Shown here: positions 24,527 through 31,943 of the stretch, one piece after another | Layout: the number at the start of each line of letters is the position of its first letter | Position numbering within the stretch: position 1 is the first letter of the stretch | NCBI GenBank assembly: GCA_934777245.1 | Contig: CAKVND010000025.1 | Location: forward strand, 1-31,943 | DNA length: 31,943 bases | DNA from: an uncultured Candidatus Melainabacteria bacterium | GTDB taxonomy: Bacteria; Cyanobacteriota; Vampirovibrionia; Gastranaerophilales; Gastranaerophilaceae | Reading direction: 5' to 3' | The notes under the pieces: generated by a model | Told to the model about the DNA's origin: nothing | Databases searched by the model: none | Seen by the model: the letters and a program-made list of their open reading frames with translations, nothing else | Made by a program: the position numbers and the translations under genes

Positions 24527-24635
24527 GCCTTCGGCACCCTCTCCATGAAAAATTGATAAAAGGAGAGGGGAGCAAGACTTGCTTGCTTGAACGTCTTTAG
24601 CGCGTTTCCTCGCCTTACAGAAGAACGGATTTTCG

Positions 24636-24650
24636 GTAGGGCGTAAGCCC
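24636..24650 (+). repeat. Possible REP-like unit (GTAG plus short hairpin)
   Basis: GTAGGGCGTAAGCCC is a GTAG tetranucleotide leading into a GGGC/GCCC hairpin with a 4-base loop. It is built like the REP-like units near 27154 and 28386 but shorter, so chance cannot be excluded. Confidence 0.35.
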
Positions 24651-24791
24651 GTAAGGTGGAGGTCAGACGTCTACCTCTCATGAAACTTGACATTTAGTCA
24701 ACTTTTGTTCGGCAGAATGCCAACACCCAGAATAATCCAAGACAGGATTAAGGTGAGGTGAAAATTAACTTTCACTTTTCAATTCTATAAG

Positions 24792-25997
24792 TTATCCTGC
24801 AATAGAGCTGATTAAACCCTCTACAACATTGTCCAACTCTACAATTTGTTCTTCTTTCAACGTTGATTTTATACAAATTGAATCATTTAAAATTTCTGAA
24901 CCTTTAATTTTTTCTAAGATTTCACGCATTTGAGTTCCGCAAGTTGGTGCCCAGCTTCCATTTTGAATAATTACATATTTTCTATTCTGCAAATTATGGG
25001 CACTTAATACGTGCAAAAATGCTTCCATAGATTCAAAAATGCCTGCATTATAGGTAGTTGTTGCAAGTATAATATGAGAATACTTAAATGCTTCAGCCAA
25101 AACAAATGATGAATGTGTCATTGAGACATCAAACATTTTTATGTTTTTAATTCCTTTATCTGCAAGTTTTGAAGCTAATAAGTTAACAGCACTTTCTGTT
25201 CCGCCATATACAGAAGAATAAGCAATTAATACAGAATTTTCTTCCGGAGTATATGTAGACCACTTGTTATATTTTTCAATAAATAATTCAATATTTTCTC
25301 TAATCATTAGCCCATGTAAAGGACAGATTAATTGAATATCAAGCGCTTTTGCTTTTTTAAGAAGCATTTGAACTTGTAATCCGTATTTACCAACGATATT
25401 TGTGTAATATCTTCGAGCTTCGTCCAAATTATCTCTTTCCCAATTAACTTCGTTATCAAACAAATTACCATTAATTGCACCAAAAGAACCAAAGGCATCA
25501 GCTGAAAATAAGATTTTATCAGTCTTATCATAAGTTACCATAACTTCCGGCCAATGTACCATCGGAGCGAGAACAAATTGGAATTCGTGTTTGCCAGTAT
25601 TAAGGATATCGCCTTCTTTTACTACCATAACTCTGGAGTCAATATCAAAATCGAAAAATTGTTTTATCATATTGACAGTTTTTGCTGTACAAACAATAGT
25701 GACATTAGGATAACGTTTAACAACTTCAGCTATTAGCGCACCATGGTCAGGTTCCATGTGTTGAACTACAAGATAATCAAGATTTTCACCTTCTAAAGCT
25801 TTAGTTAAATTTTCATAAAACTGTTCTGCGCATGCTTTATCGACTGTATCAAATAAAACATTTTTTTCATCTCTTAATATATAAGAATTATAAGAAACTC
25901 CGTTATTAAGCGGATAAGCACTTTCAAATAAAGTTAATCTTCTATCCGAACAACCGATATAAAACAAATCTTCCGTAATTTTTCTTACATTGTGCAT
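24792..25997 (-). CDS. Flavodiiron protein (rubredoxin:oxygen/NO oxidoreductase)
   Basis: Flavodiiron proteins reduce O2 to water or NO to N2O with electrons from rubredoxin and protect anaerobes. The 401-residue protein has an N-terminal metallo-beta-lactamase-like domain with the di-iron ligands H80-x-E82-x-D84-H85 (HMEPDH), H148 (MVHWPE), D167 (SADAFG) and H228 (CPLHGL). The C-terminal flavodoxin domain (about 255-401) begins SVLIAYSSVYGGTESAV and binds FMN. The length is typical of the class without extra fused domains, consistent with a separate rubredoxin downstream. The ATG has GGAG at workable spacing and an extended -10 promoter close upstream. Confidence 0.95.
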   Translation of the reverse strand: MHNVRKITEDLFYIGCSDRRLTLFESAYPLNNGVSYNSYILRDEKNVLFDTVDKACAEQFYENLTKALEGENLDYLVVQHMEPDHGALIAEVVKRYPNVTIVCTAKTVNMIKQFFDFDIDSRVMVVKEGDILNTGKHEFQFVLAPMVHWPEVMVTYDKTDKILFSADAFGSFGAINGNLFDNEVNWERDNLDEARRYYTNIVGKYGLQVQMLLKKAKALDIQLICPLHGLMIRENIELFIEKYNKWSTYTPEENSVLIAYSSVYGGTESAVNLLASKLADKGIKNIKMFDVSMTHSSFVLAEAFKYSHIILATTTYNAGIFESMEAFLHVLSAHNLQNRKYVIIQNGSWAPTCGTQMREILEKIKGSEILNDSICIKSTLKEEQIVELDNVVEGLISSIAG

Positions 25998-26024
25998 AGC
26001 TAAATCTCCATCAACTCACAATGT

Positions 26025-26033
26025 ATTATAACA
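26025..26033 (-). promoter_or_regulatory. Extended -10 promoter of the flavodiiron gene
   Basis: TGTTATAAT on the minus strand is a perfect extended -10 box about 27 bases upstream of the ATG. It sits in the 50-base gap after the stop of the 338-residue gene, so the flavodiiron gene can be expressed on its own. Confidence 0.55.
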
Positions 26034-26047
26034 TAAAATTGTTGCTT

Positions 26048-27064
26048 CTAGTTCTTTATCAGATCAATTAATTTTTGAGCTGAATCCATATAGCCCGCAG
26101 AAGTTATTAATTTTCCACTTGCATTATCTGTAAACTGTGTTCTTAAAACATATTCCAGAGTTGAATCTATATTTTTAGCTTCTTCTAAAATAGCTTTTAT
26201 ATCATGTTCATCCGGCGATTTTTGTAATGCCATTCCTGATGCAAATTTTTTGCCTGACAAAACATCCTCTGAAGAACGAATATATTTTTCGCAAGCAATT
26301 CTAACCGCTTCCAACGTTTTTGTATCCGCTTTTTCGTCAAGATAGATTGTTATCGGATCATGGCGTTCTAACCAATTTAAAGAAGTTTCAGGTGTTTTAT
26401 AATATCCTTTAACCTTGCCTGATGCAAATAAATCATCTAAATTTTGAATAAGTTTTTCGTCTGCTAATGCATTTACTGAAATTCTATCAACACTCTTTGC
26501 ACTTTTTCTGCCAATTGGCATTCTGTAATGCCAACCATTTTGATTTTTCACTTTGATAAATTTAGTTCCTTTAGAAGTTATGTCTTCAATATTTTTTGTA
26601 ACAAGACTGCTTGTCGGATATTCGCCAAGCCTCAAATCTTTATACAACGCATCAAGTAAATTTGTATAAGTTGTTTGAGCATCAAGAGAATTAATATTAT
26701 TTTTACATTGCTCAAATATAGCGACCCGTTTTGTATTGCCCTCTTTTTGTGCTTTATTAATTACTTTATCATACAAATTGCTCAATGCTTCTTGAGCTTT
26801 TTGTTGTGGAGTAAGATTCTTAATTACCGAAGTTTTAGCTTTTCCTCCTAATATCTTTTGAATATTTGAGCCCAACTTACCGTTATACCCCGCAACGCCT
26901 AACGCAACAACAGACGCCAAAATAGTCGCACCTATCATATAATTAGCTGCGCGTTTTTTATCTTCATCGCCCTTTACGTTTTCTGCTTTTACAGAGGTTT
27001 GATTTTTTGTAGGAGTTGAAGAATAATTATTATTTTGTACTAACTGAATATTTTCTATTGGCAT
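26048..27064 (-). CDS. Unknown protein with one N-terminal membrane segment
   Basis: The 338-residue protein is not recognised. Residues 1-35 are polar and Asn/Ser/Thr/Lys-rich and lack a signal peptide. Residues 41-60 (NYMIGATILASVVALGVAGY) form one membrane helix, and the rest is charged, mainly helical, with a basic region around residues 180-200. Such a soluble Asn/Ser/Thr-rich leader followed by a membrane segment is compatible with, but no proof of, a type III secretion signal and membrane-targeted effector. It could as well be an ordinary membrane-tethered protein. It is divergent from the metalloprotease gene, 242 bases away, and lies upstream of the flavodiiron gene. Confidence 0.7.
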   Translation of the reverse strand: MPIENIQLVQNNNYSSTPTKNQTSVKAENVKGDEDKKRAANYMIGATILASVVALGVAGYNGKLGSNIQKILGGKAKTSVIKNLTPQQKAQEALSNLYDKVINKAQKEGNTKRVAIFEQCKNNINSLDAQTTYTNLLDALYKDLRLGEYPTSSLVTKNIEDITSKGTKFIKVKNQNGWHYRMPIGRKSAKSVDRISVNALADEKLIQNLDDLFASGKVKGYYKTPETSLNWLERHDPITIYLDEKADTKTLEAVRIACEKYIRSSEDVLSGKKFASGMALQKSPDEHDIKAILEEAKNIDSTLEYVLRTQFTDNASGKLITSAGYMDSAQKLIDLIKN

Positions 27065-27153
27065 TGTATAAATTTCCCAATTACCATTATATATAATAAG
27101 TCCAACAATTAAAAAAAATTGCCATTTCTAGATATAAAATTTACATTGTTAAT

Positions 27154-27176
27154 GTTGAGCTAAAAGCCCAACCTAC
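27154..27176 (-). repeat. REP-like palindrome, left of the metalloprotease gene
   Basis: On the minus strand it reads GTAGG followed by TTGGGCTTTTAGCTCAAC, that is, a GTAG tag and an imperfect hairpin. It matches the unit at 28386-28408 in 21 of 23 bases, in opposite orientation. GTAG-tagged hairpins are the form recognised by REP-associated tyrosine transposases (RAYTs). No such transposase gene is in the window. Confidence 0.7.
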
Positions 27177-27306
27177 AACGACTCCACTCGAACGACAGTC
27201 ACAGGGAAAGTTTAATTTAAATATAAAGATATGTAAAATTAGTATTTTTATAAAGCAATTTTTGTCTATATAAAGTTTTTATATATTTGGGATATTAGGA
27301 GATATA

Positions 27307-28131
27307 ATGCCGACTAAATATATGATAGTCAAAACTTTTTATCATGATGGAACTATCAATAAAGTGGATGATAGTACAAAAAAATCTGTAAAAAAAAGTT
27401 TGAGAACTGCTATGGATAAAATTGAACCAAGTTTTTTCAATAATTTAACATTGCATGTTGCTTCTGATTTTTCAAACCTAGATTCTCATAATACCTGCAG
27501 CAGATTTTTAAAAAACAATGAGAGCGATTATTCAAATACAAAAGGTGTTGCAAATTTTAATGATTTTCAAAGAGAAGTTTATATTCAAGAATCAGCTTTT
27601 AAATTTGACAAATTGTTAAATGTATTCTCTTCTCAGCCTCTTCGTGCAGATAAGGAAATAGAATTAGCTACAATGCATGAATTAGGGCATCAATTTGATA
27701 ATTATTATGGAACTGATAATAAATTGAAACAAGAATTTTATGCTTTGCAAAAAAAATATAAAAATACTTATGAAGAAGTTACTTTAACAAAAGAAGAAGA
27801 AAAATTTTATAACAAATATTTAGATAATAATGGCTATAGTGATAAAAATGATTTTAAAACGGCTGTGCTAAACGATTTACAAAAAATCAATCCAAAAAAA
27901 CTTGATTTAAATGATGGATATTTTGTAGGAGAATTCTTTAACAGAGGTCTTGATACTAAGCCAAATAAAGATGATGTACAAAAAGCTGATTATACTCGTG
28001 GTGAAGTATTTGCTCAATTATTTGCTTATGCAATGGGAACTGATGACGGAAAGAAAGATAAATATTTACAATTATTTCCAAATACTTATAAAGTAGTGAA
28101 AAATTATATAGCGAAACATTCTAAGAAATAA
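27307..28131 (+). CDS. Zinc metalloprotease, anthrax lethal factor (ATLF)-like
   Basis: The 274-residue protein has the zinc site HELGH at 124-128 (H124, E125, H128), followed by QFDNYYG. The probable third ligand E233 lies in TRGEVFAQLFAYAMG. HELGHxxD with a downstream E-x-FA-x-x-FA helix is the pattern of the ATLF/lethal-factor peptidase family, which in anthrax cuts host MAP kinase kinases. There is no Sec signal, no membrane segment and no toxin-translocation domain, so export would need another system, such as the T3SS encoded nearby, or the enzyme acts inside the cell. The ATG has AGGAG 6 bases upstream. It is a single gene bracketed by inverted REP-like units, which hints at mobility. 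The ATLF call is by motif only. Confidence 0.7.
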   Translation: MPTKYMIVKTFYHDGTINKVDDSTKKSVKKSLRTAMDKIEPSFFNNLTLHVASDFSNLDSHNTCSRFLKNNESDYSNTKGVANFNDFQREVYIQESAFKFDKLLNVFSSQPLRADKEIELATMHELGHQFDNYYGTDNKLKQEFYALQKKYKNTYEEVTLTKEEEKFYNKYLDNNGYSDKNDFKTAVLNDLQKINPKKLDLNDGYFVGEFFNRGLDTKPNKDDVQKADYTRGEVFAQLFAYAMGTDDGKKDKYLQLFPNTYKVVKNYIAKHSKK

Positions 28132-28149
28132 GCGATTTTCACCTTTTCT

Positions 28150-28262
28150 AAAGTTAATGGTGCAAAAAATTGCACCCTACCATTGTTTAAGTACTATATG
28201 TTCAATATAGAATGTATTTTACTAAAAGCATGTAGGGTGCAATTTTTTGCACCATTAACTTT
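28150..28262. repeat. Perfect 31-bp inverted repeat (BIME-like pair of REP units)
   Basis: Arms 28150-28180 and 28232-28262 are perfect inverse copies, with a 51-base spacer. Each arm contains GTAGG then GTGCAATTTTTTGCACC, itself a palindrome, so each is a GTAG-tagged hairpin unit and the pair faces outward like a bacterial interspersed mosaic element. It starts 19 bases after the metalloprotease stop and could also act as its transcription stop. Confidence 0.8.
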
Positions 28263-28385
28263 TCTGCATTTGTCGTGTTGGACGATAATTGTCCAAAACA
28301 ACTTACGAACCAATAAAGATAGGAACCGCTATCGCTTTTCCCATCCTACACGAACGACAATCGCGCCGCGAACGTGCAGCGATTA

Positions 28386-28408
28386 GTAGGTTGGGCTTTC
28401 AGCCCAAC
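28386..28408 (+). repeat. REP-like palindrome, right of the metalloprotease gene
   Basis: GTAGG followed by TTGGGCTTTCAGCCCAAC: the GTAG tag and a strong hairpin (TTGGGCT/AGCCCAA). It is the inverted partner of 27154-27176 and ends 4 bases before the hpt stop codon. A further hairpin TTGGAC/GTCCAA (28278-28296) lies between it and the BIME-like pair. Confidence 0.75.
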
Positions 28409-28412
28409 TGTA

Positions 28413-28943
28413 CTATACATACCCAATATAAGGCAAATTACGATAATATCCATCGTAATCCAAGCCATAACCTACAAGAAATTTATCATCAATTTCAAAA
28501 CAATAATAATCGGCATCAATTTCGACTTCACGTTTAACTTTTTTATCCAATAGTGAACAGAAATTCAAGCTTTTTACTTTAAAGTTATGATTAATAAAAT
28601 CTACTAAAAATTTTGCAGTATGCCCTGTATCTATAATATCTTCTACGATTAAAACATTTTTAGCGTTCAAGTCAGGTAGAGAAATGTCAACCGCGTTCAC
28701 TTTTCCTGTAGACGCAAAACCTGAACCGTAGCTAGAAAGTCTTATAAATTCCATTCTAAGAGGCATTTTTAAATGTTTTGATAAATCTACCATAAACATC
28801 ACAGAACCCTTTAAAACACAAATCAAATAGAGCTCTTCTTGACCGTAGATGTCATTCAATTTAGCTCCCAAATCTGCAATACCTTTTTGAATAGCATCTG
28901 CGCTAAACAAAACTTTTAAATCACTTTCAGTTATCATTTTCAT
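28413..28943 (-). CDS. hpt: Hypoxanthine(-guanine) phosphoribosyltransferase
   Basis: Hpt salvages hypoxanthine and guanine to IMP and GMP with PRPP. The 176-residue protein shows CVLKGSVMFMVDL (flexible-loop region), RLSSYGSG and the PRPP-binding motif VLIVEDIIDTGHTA (97-110; E101, D102, D105), with the C-terminal KFLVGYGLDYDGYYRNLPYIG typical of bacterial HPRT. The ATG follows the tilS stop by one base (TAATATG), with a ribosome site inside tilS, so the pair is tightly coupled. A tilS-hpt pair is a conserved arrangement in many bacteria. It is the last gene of its operon. Confidence 0.95.
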   Translation of the reverse strand: MKMITESDLKVLFSADAIQKGIADLGAKLNDIYGQEELYLICVLKGSVMFMVDLSKHLKMPLRMEFIRLSSYGSGFASTGKVNAVDISLPDLNAKNVLIVEDIIDTGHTAKFLVDFINHNFKVKSLNFCSLLDKKVKREVEIDADYYCFEIDDKFLVGYGLDYDGYYRNLPYIGYV

Positions 28944-28944
28944 A

Positions 28945-30300
28945 TTAAATCACCTCTAAAACGTGTGTTGGATTGATTTTTACTCCGATTTTACTGCTTA
29001 TACCTACGCCAAACACCCATAAAACTTCTTCTTCGTTGCATAAAAGCATTATTTTATCGCGATTATGCCTTGAAACACCCTTGGAATTCAAGTATTTTTT
29101 CAACTTCATTGTACCTGTCATTCCAAACGGGCTTATAATATCACCATCTTTTCTATAGCGCAAAGTAAGTGGAAATTTAACTTTAGATAAATCCACGTAA
29201 GCAAAATTTGATGTTGATTCAGGAAAAACAAAAAATTCCTTCTCTTCAAAATTCTTTATTGTTAAAGTTTTGTCACCAAATTGATATTCACCTTCACCAT
29301 TGACTAAAATTGTCAAATCCTGCTTTGCGTCAGTTTCCTGTCTTTTGTGAGGAATAGGTTCAACTATTTTATCATCTGCGTAAAGCCAAAGAGCAGTCGC
29401 AAGTGATTTTGTTGTACCGTTTTTCTGCGTAACATTAGATTCAATAAACTCATAAAGCTCATTAATTTTTTTAAAATCATAATCTAAGTCTAGCATTTGT
29501 ACATATTCATGTAAAAATCTTAATTTTGCAGGCTTAATAAGTTTTCTATATTCGGAAGAAATAATTTTATCGCCGTCAAAAATTTTACTTCTTAAAGGTT
29601 TTAAATATTCTTCAATTATTTCATTGTCGTTATTTGCATTTACAGCTAAAATATTCAGTGCATCTTTTACGTTTTCATTAATTTTTTCTAATGTCGGAAT
29701 TACATTCAGTCTTAAATAGTTACGTTTATAAGCTGTATTTGAGTTTGAAGAATCGTTGTTTGGAGAAAGATTGTGTTCATTACAATAATCAACAATCTCA
29801 ACCCTTCTTGTTTTTAATAATGGTCGATAAAAACATTTTCTTCTTTCTGAAATTCCTTTTAAACCAACAATTCCTGTTCCTTTAATAATACGATATAAAA
29901 CAGTTTCTGCATTATCGTCTTTGTTGTGAGCCGTAAAAACAGCATCTGCGTCAAATTCTTCAAATGCTTCTTCAAAAAATTCATAACGAGCAATTCTCGC
30001 ATCATTCTCAGTTTTCTTCAAACCTTTTGGCGCTTCTTTTAGGTAAAATTCAAACCCTTTACTGCATGCAAAAATTCTGCAAATTTCCTGCTCTCTTAAA
30101 GATTCTTCACCGCGCCAATTATGATTAAAATGCGCTGCAACAACGGTCATTTCAAGAAAATCAGGCAATTGCTTTAATTCGGATAAAATATTTAAAAGAC
30201 ACATGGAGTCATAACCTCCCGAGAAACCAACAATAATTGTTTTGTCTTGAAGATTATATTTTGTAATAAAATCCGCAACCCTTTGGGTTACCGCGTCCAT
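28945..30300 (-). CDS. tilS: tRNA(Ile)-lysidine synthetase
   Basis: TilS adds lysine to C34 of the AUA-reading tRNA(Ile), changing both its charging and decoding; it is essential. The 451-residue protein has the PP-loop ATPase motif SGGYDS at 27-32, HFNHNWRGEES, ARYEFFEE, FTAHNKDDNAETVLYRIIKGTG and YKRNYLRLNVIP, then the C-terminal substrate-binding domains (about 340-451). The ATG has GGAGG upstream. It lies 11 bases after the Clp_N gene and is directly followed by hpt. Confidence 0.95.
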   Translation of the reverse strand: MDAVTQRVADFITKYNLQDKTIIVGFSGGYDSMCLLNILSELKQLPDFLEMTVVAAHFNHNWRGEESLREQEICRIFACSKGFEFYLKEAPKGLKKTENDARIARYEFFEEAFEEFDADAVFTAHNKDDNAETVLYRIIKGTGIVGLKGISERRKCFYRPLLKTRRVEIVDYCNEHNLSPNNDSSNSNTAYKRNYLRLNVIPTLEKINENVKDALNILAVNANNDNEIIEEYLKPLRSKIFDGDKIISSEYRKLIKPAKLRFLHEYVQMLDLDYDFKKINELYEFIESNVTQKNGTTKSLATALWLYADDKIVEPIPHKRQETDAKQDLTILVNGEGEYQFGDKTLTIKNFEEKEFFVFPESTSNFAYVDLSKVKFPLTLRYRKDGDIISPFGMTGTMKLKKYLNSKGVSRHNRDKIMLLCNEEEVLWVFGVGISSKIGVKINPTHVLEVI

Positions 30301-30311
30301 ACGCCCTCCAA

Positions 30312-31661
30312 TTACCCCATTCTTCTTATTTCTGCTTGAATACCGTGCTTAATTTCAACCGCATCTACACCTAATTGGTCAAGCACTTTCATCGCCAAAG
30401 AATCAGGTTCTTCTGTAATTGCAATCAATAAGTCAACTGCTTCAATTTTTTGTTTATTGGATTTTTTTGCTAAAAGCCAAGCACGTTCTAATACTTTTTT
30501 TGCACGATTTGTAAAAACAATTTCTTTATCAAAATATTCGTTACCGTACCCTACAAGCCCTTCAACAACAAGCCTTGCATCTTTCATATTAATTTCTAAA
30601 TCATTAAGAACCTCAAACGCAATACTTGTACCTTCTGCAATAATACCAAGTAAAAACATTTCTGTCCCTACAACATTTCTACCGATTCTACGAGCTTCTT
30701 CTTTAGCAAGCTTCATAATAGTTAGAACTTCCGGCATCTGCTTCTCAATCGGCTTCAATATATCTTCTGATAGTTTTTCAGAATTTATGCCGAGCGATTT
30801 AATAACATCGTAAGCCAAGCCTTTTTTGTTCTTTAAAACACTCAAAACTATGTGCTCAGGAGTGATTACTGATGAGCCTAATTCTTTTGCGGTTTGTAAC
30901 GCAGAATTCATCATAAAAAATGCATTCGGTGTAAATATAATTTTCTTATCTTCATATTCTGCTTGTCTTGATTGTTGTTCGGCAAGTTTTTGTTCAAAAT
31001 TCTGAGCATTTAAACCAAACTTGTTAATAGTTTGAATAAGTTCAGGACTTGCGTTTTCCAAAATTGACGCCATTATCTGTTCTGTACCCAAAATTTCGTA
31101 ACCTGCTGCAGATAATTTTGAAACAGCACCCTCCAAAACTCCGGATAAGGCTTCGCCTTCATAAACAGCTTCAAAACTGCTCTTGTTCTCATCTTCGTCG
31201 ACGGATTCCGGGTGCTCTAATCGCTTGATTTTCTTTTCAACAAGCTTTGTTAGAATATCTTTCGAATTGTATGTATTAAAATCAAAACTTGATAAAATTG
31301 CTTGAATATTTGAATTCTTATCATTTATTACGGATAAAAACAAATGCTCAAACAGAATATTGTTGTTACCTGATTTGTTTGCTAAATCAAGTGTATGTTT
31401 CAAGATTTCTTTGAAAGAGTGGCTAAAAGGAATGTTTTCAACGTTTTTAGAAGTTTTGATAACATATTTATCAATCTCTTTTTCCATTGCTTCCGGAGTA
31501 ACACCATACATTCTAAAAAGCTTTAAAGATACGCCTTTTGCTTCATTCACAAGCGCAAGCAATAAGTGTTCAGGCTTAACTTCTGAACAACCCATTTCTT
31601 TTGCGAGTCTTTGTGCTTCACTTACAACGTTAACCGCTCTTTCAGTAAATCTTTCAAACAA
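30312..31661 (-). CDS. Clp N-domain repeat protein without AAA+ domains
   Basis: The protein begins MFERFTERAVNVVSEAQRLAKEMGCSEVKPEHLLLAL, just like ClpC. However, the 449 residues contain only Clp N-type repeats, about six: 2-67, 80-145, 172-230, 244-305, 313-370 and 383-446. That makes three double N-domains in a row. No Walker A or B motif or ClpP-binding loop is present. N-domains of ClpC/ClpA bind substrates and adaptors, so this may be an adaptor, decoy or regulator of Clp proteases. The start is TTG at 31661, supported by GAGGAA upstream and by the family N-terminus. It sits between a DUF1292 gene (5-base gap) and tilS (11 bases) in one operon. Confidence 0.85.
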   Translation of the reverse strand: MFERFTERAVNVVSEAQRLAKEMGCSEVKPEHLLLALVNEAKGVSLKLFRMYGVTPEAMEKEIDKYVIKTSKNVENIPFSHSFKEILKHTLDLANKSGNNNILFEHLFLSVINDKNSNIQAILSSFDFNTYNSKDILTKLVEKKIKRLEHPESVDEDENKSSFEAVYEGEALSGVLEGAVSKLSAAGYEILGTEQIMASILENASPELIQTINKFGLNAQNFEQKLAEQQSRQAEYEDKKIIFTPNAFFMMNSALQTAKELGSSVITPEHIVLSVLKNKKGLAYDVIKSLGINSEKLSEDILKPIEKQMPEVLTIMKLAKEEARRIGRNVVGTEMFLLGIIAEGTSIAFEVLNDLEINMKDARLVVEGLVGYGNEYFDKEIVFTNRAKKVLERAWLLAKKSNKQKIEAVDLLIAITEEPDSLAMKVLDQLGVDAVEIKHGIQAEIRRMG

Positions 31662-31666
31662 AACTA

Positions 31667-31943
31667 TTATTCCTCGTCTTCGTCATCTTCTAATGATTCA
31701 ATGTAGTTGCAAACTCTGTTGAATTCGTCTTCATCTTCAATGCTTTGGAAATAACCGTCAGCATCTTCGCCTTCACCTTCTTCAACATATTCCATGATGA
31801 TAACTTCTGCATCTTCATTTTCAGCATCTTCTATCGGAAGTAATAAAGCATAAGTTTTATCTTCAAAATCAATTACATCATAAATTTCACATTTTGTTGA
31901 AACGCCGTCTTCATCGGTAATTTCTACGTAGTTTTCTAATTCT
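31667..31943 (-). CDS. DUF1292 family acidic protein, partial (5' end outside window)
   Basis: The visible 91 C-terminal residues are very acidic and contain YVEITDEDGVSTKCEIYDVID followed by KTYALLLP and EVIIMEYVEE, the beta-rich core of DUF1292 (YrzB-like) proteins. The tail ends in EDDEDEE. The function is not known. The start codon lies beyond the window edge. It is the first visible gene of the operon leading to the Clp_N protein, tilS and hpt. In Firmicutes this family often neighbours yqgF (ruvX), which could not be checked here. Confidence 0.8.
   Translation of the reverse strand, partial: ELENYVEITDEDGVSTKCEIYDVIDFEDKTYALLLPIEDAENEDAEVIIMEYVEEGEGEDADGYFQSIEDEDEFNRVCNYIESLEDDEDEE

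Larger units (their letters stand above)
24331..24791. other. Gene-free gap with decayed repeats
   Basis: No real gene is seen; a 63-codon reading frame at 24502-24693 is repeat-derived. The text is richer in G/C than its surroundings and full of small inverted pairs (CCCTCTCC/GGAGAGGG around 24529-24559, GGGC/GCCC at 24639-24650, GTGAAA/TTTCAC at 24758-24775). The word TTAATAATACCCTCTCCC (24509-24526) is the inverse of 4568-4585. This is probably a degenerate MITE or a cluster of REP-like units. Confidence 0.5.

Noticed and set aside
24502..24693. Open reading frame of 63 codons in the gap after rubredoxin/flavodiiron
   Set aside because: Composition and position match the decayed repeat; no ribosome site and no recognisable protein. 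Such frames are typical products of G/C-rich repeats.
28183..28537. Plus-strand frames over the REP-like region downstream of the metalloprotease
   Set aside because: They run through palindromic repeats and into hpt antisense; no evidence of coding.

Overview
The window reads as an AT-rich, anaerobic bacterium. Clues are a flavodiiron protein with a nearby rubredoxin, AMIN-domain cell-wall amidase, Gly/Asn-rich lineage-type proteins and GH57/GH13 starch enzymes. My best guess is a gut non-photosynthetic relative of cyanobacteria (Vampirovibrionia/Gastranaerophilales). This is an inference from gene style, not a demonstrated placement.

Layout. 1-3330 (minus strand): a cut-off tRNA-Gln, a Gly-rich hypothetical gene, then a broken ribosomal cluster rpsH-rplF-rplR with palindromic repeats wedged between its genes. 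3446-6889 (plus): a terminator of an unseen short transcript, an HD-GYP protein, and a GH57 amylase with an apparently leaderless mRNA. 7095-11428: a small membrane protein, nadD-yqeK, and amidase-murI, all housekeeping. 11430-22517 (minus): the main item. A type III secretion block (FliG/SctK-like protein, SctL, SctV, SctN) is followed by a 1603-residue GH13-type protein without a signal peptide, and preceded by a small tail-anchored repeat protein. 22566-24330: a GT-C type membrane protein and rubredoxin, converging on one terminator. 24331-28412: flavodiiron protein, an unknown membrane-anchored protein, and an anthrax lethal factor (ATLF)-like zinc metalloprotease flanked by REP-like palindromes. 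28413-31943 (minus): housekeeping operon DUF1292 - Clp_N-repeat protein - tilS - hpt.

How they may work together. SctV (export gate), SctN (ATPase), SctL (stator) and the FliG/SctK-like protein would form the cytoplasmic export machine of a T3SS. Ring, needle, SctRSTU and translocon genes are not in the window, so flagellar versus injectisome identity rests on sequence flavour and must be tested by phylogeny. Several nearby proteins lack Sec signals but look like exported or host-directed proteins: the giant GH13, the ATLF-like protease, the 338-residue protein, and the two Gly/Asn-rich proteins with hydrophobic C-termini. The last two genes lie 21 kb apart but share a conserved upstream element, which suggests a common regulon. 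A T3SS with a glycosidase and a lethal-factor-like protease as candidate cargo is the most exciting reading of this window. It remains a hypothesis.
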